Below are positions 44,072 to 46,108 of a stretch of DNA of 46,108 bases, piece after piece. How positions within the stretch are numbered: position 1 is the first letter of the stretch; each line of letters begins with the position of its first letter. The notes under the pieces are model-generated. The model saw nothing but the letters and a program-made list of their open reading frames with translations. It ran no database searches and was not told the origin of the DNA. The translations under genes and the position numbers were made by a program. This DNA is from Perkinsus olseni (lineage: Eukaryota > Perkinsozoa > Perkinsida > Perkinsidae): positions 1 to 46,108 of the forward strand of contig JABANP010000428.1 in NCBI GenBank assembly GCA_013115135.1. The letters are read 5' to 3'.

Positions 44072-46108
44072 TAATTACCACGCCAACCTTATCAGACCAT
44101 CACGGCCAAGCGAGTAACCATCGTCATGTGCAAGGAGAGCACACACACATGTCCAGCATGAGCCCATCCCTATGCCCATCTGCAACTTTAAAGACCAAAA
44201 TCGCCTTCATCGGGCGCAGGAGTATCGGCGGAACCTTGCACGAGCCATCGTAGAGGCTTGGGGAGCCGGTTGGAGTTGACGCAACGTGGATTCGTCATGA
44301 CCCGAACTCCTCCCAATTTGCGAGCGGGACCTCGGGGACTGGTTTGCGACAGTGGTGCGGCGATCCCCGCCTCTTGGGGCCGCCGCATCTGGACACTGGC
44401 ATCATTCCCCGCGCTGGAGAGTAAAGTCACAAAAGGAGCCCTCCACGACGACAATAGAAATCTCGGCTTTATCGACCGCACTGTCGGGCTACTGTGGATC
44501 CGCACTACTCTTTCGCTCGCGCGCGTTAGTACGTCGGCCCCCGACTACAGTTCTGTCTTGGCTGCGGCCATATCGGCCGTACGGGTGGGTCAATAGAGCC
44601 GTGCTGCCCTGCTCGGCGGAGAGCATGAGCTTCGATTCCGGGCGGATGCCTGGCATCGAGCGAAGTGAAGTCGCACAGAGCTCATCCCATTCCACGAAGT
44701 GCAGCGAAGCTTCGGTGAAAAGACTTGTTTCCATCGCTTGGAAGGAGCTGCACATCGGCTGCGATGGGGAGTGCTCCCGACGCCGGCGCCCTCCTGGGAC
44801 ACTTGGCGTTCGAGCCCGATGAGGATAGTATCCGGACGTCGAATACGCGAACGAAGCCCGATCGCGTACCGAGGTCTGTCGTCACCTACCATCGGAGGAG
44901 CATAGTATACCAGTCCGGCACAACTCCACAGACCTATCAGCTCAGCCACCGCGCTGAAGACTGCAGCGGCCTGCCTCTGGCGTCGAAGCCGAAGACGCTG
45001 CAGTGATGGTTAGCAGCTGACCACAACGCGTTTTCGATCGTATCGAGAGACTGCAGTAGCTGATATCATCGTACAAGACAGATGCGTGCCGGTAGTGAAA
45101 GGCAGAGCTGGAGACGACACGACGGGCTCGTTGCCTGGGAGGAACGATAGCTGACTCTGCCTGCGGCTTAGAAAGGATCAGTTCTATACCAGGAGACATC
45201 CGTCCGATAAACATGTAGGGATGGTGTGGGCCATACACAACTGCCGGTTGCAATTACGCGCCTTCATTTGGAAAGTTGTAAGATAATACCGCAACCTGGG
45301 TGGATCTCCTCGTCAGAGGGTGTTGCTATCTTGCTGGTCGGCGCAATATCCTCTACCTCGGATGTGGCCACGCCGAACACGAAGCTGAACATAACAGATT
45401 ATGCGCCGGTTTTATGGTCCAGCCGACTCTTTTTAAAGGCAAAGACTCGCAACACCGAAGTCTCACCGTGCCATTTCCTCCATCGCCGTGATCTGGCATT
45501 ATCACTGGCATCCCGCTGCTGCTACCATGATTCATGCTTAATCGGAGTGCTCTGCTTATTCCGGATCGAACAACAAGAGGCTAGCAGGCCTGCAGACACC
45601 TGAGGCCGCACGGGTGTCACCAATGTGGCGGCACTGCCGCCGGCTGGCGCAGAGGAACCTGGTCCGTCCTGCGGTGATTACGGCGTACGCCATAAAGTCG
45701 TACTCCAAAGTCTAAATGGTACCCAAATCGAGAAGCCTCCAGGCCGCCAAGCAGTAGGAGGTGGCCAATGGTGCACTGGGCTGCTGCCGCGGTTAGAGAC
45801 GAGAACCGAACCCACCCAGAAAGAATCAGTGCCTACGCCAGTCGCACGATCCGTGTCTCACCACCAGCAGTGCCGAGTTGATGCCGACTTCGCACTTCTG
45901 GAACCCACGGAGATCGAGGACCCTACCGTGCGTACCCGTATAAAGCATAGAACTGCCATCAAATGATGACCAACATCCGGGGCCCACTTACTTACTAGTC
46001 CGCAGCAGGAGACGCTTCCTGAGCTACGGCACGAGCTCTGGCTGAGATTCGTCGCTTCTATGGTTGGGGGTCAACTCCGGCACGACATTGCAAATGGAGC
46101 CTCTGAAG
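44072..46108 (-). pseudogene. Right-arm partial copy of the Vps15 WD40 region
   Basis: Mirror of the Vps15 sequence from 19141 to the stop at 21121, cut by the end of the window. Many short insertions and some substitutions break every WD40 blade; the final IWR-stop is also altered. The kinase-like and HEAT parts are absent from the visible arm. Whether the arm continues beyond 46108 is unknown. Confidence 0.8.

Larger units (their letters stand above)
32691..46108 (-). repeat. Right arm of the giant inverted repeat
   Basis: Reverse complement of 32345 back to 19141. The first 1.3 kb is identical by eye. From 1.4 to about 5.5 kb from the axis the changes are mainly single-base homopolymer differences plus the flipped 382-bp block. 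Beyond that, small insertions and deletions become frequent. Paired-coordinate sums rise from 65036 at the axis to 65036 at the kinase stop, 65039 at the kinase start, about 65063 at 24593, 65154 at the acyltransferase start, 65193 at the Vps15 stop and 65249 at the window end, a net gain of bases that increases outward. Confidence 0.95.

Noticed and set aside
32691..46108. Right-arm genes as true pseudogenes
   Set aside because: Many lesions are single-base homopolymer changes or short insertions that increase toward the window end, so error is as likely as decay. They are labelled disrupted copies only.
1..46108. CRISPR arrays, bacterial operons, rRNA genes, telomere repeats
   Set aside because: No regularly spaced direct repeats, no rRNA core sequence and no telomeric tract were seen; intron-rich genes exclude a prokaryotic source.

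Overview
The window is nuclear DNA of a eukaryotic microbe, most likely an alveolate close to Perkinsus. The visible reasons are intron-dense genes with very short introns (mostly 43-110 bp), an AG dinucleotide directly before some start codons as expected for spliced-leader trans-splicing, a GC-AG intron, and a gene set (PKA regulatory subunit, EF-hand kinase, S28 peptidase, WS/DGAT acyltransferase) typical of protists. The genus is inference; nothing in the sequence proves it. Exons were joined by hand from splice signals and reading frame. Where an exon set sums to a multiple of three and matches a known family throughout, I treat it as firm.

Unique part, 1-19140. Left to right: a KH-domain RNA-binding protein (1392-2258); a secreted S28 serine carboxypeptidase (3436-4920); a secreted multi-exon protein of unknown function followed by a PAN/Apple module (5119-6843); on the minus strand a ten-exon PKA regulatory subunit (8518-6950); a possible retroelement tail; a fifteen-exon ER glucosidase II alpha subunit (9314-13210); and the first part of a large Vps15-type pseudokinase/HEAT/WD40 gene (13474-21121).

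Inverted-repeat part, 19141-46108. A very large inverted repeat fills the rest: the left arm is 19141-32345, a 345-bp asymmetric spacer is 32346-32690, and the right arm is 32691-46108 and runs off the window. From outside to axis each arm carries the 3' part of Vps15, an unrecognised gene reading inward-to-outward opposite to it, a seven-exon WS/DGAT acyltransferase, an unrecognised Gly/Lys/Arg-rich gene, a six-exon CDPK-like kinase with an N-terminal MGN, and near the axis a small secreted-looking protein with a strongly cationic C-terminal tail. Left-arm copies are open. Right-arm copies carry increasing numbers of small indels with distance from the axis.

The most unusual point is that the arms are not simple mirror images. 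A 382-bp block (30048-30429) lies in the same orientation in the right arm (34608-34989), so it has been flipped in one arm, at breakpoints marked only by AAC...GTT. The flip removes the cationic tail of the secreted protein in the right arm. Whether the whole palindrome is a genomic structure, a merge of two haplotypes or a fold-back assembly product cannot be decided from sequence alone. The asymmetric spacer and clean inversion argue for real DNA, while the indel gradient argues that the outer right arm is poorly polished.

Functionally the genes are housekeeping and signalling genes: ER glycoprotein processing, endosomal PI3-kinase scaffolding, cAMP and calcium signalling, neutral-lipid synthesis and secreted proteolysis. 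They do not form an operon-like system.
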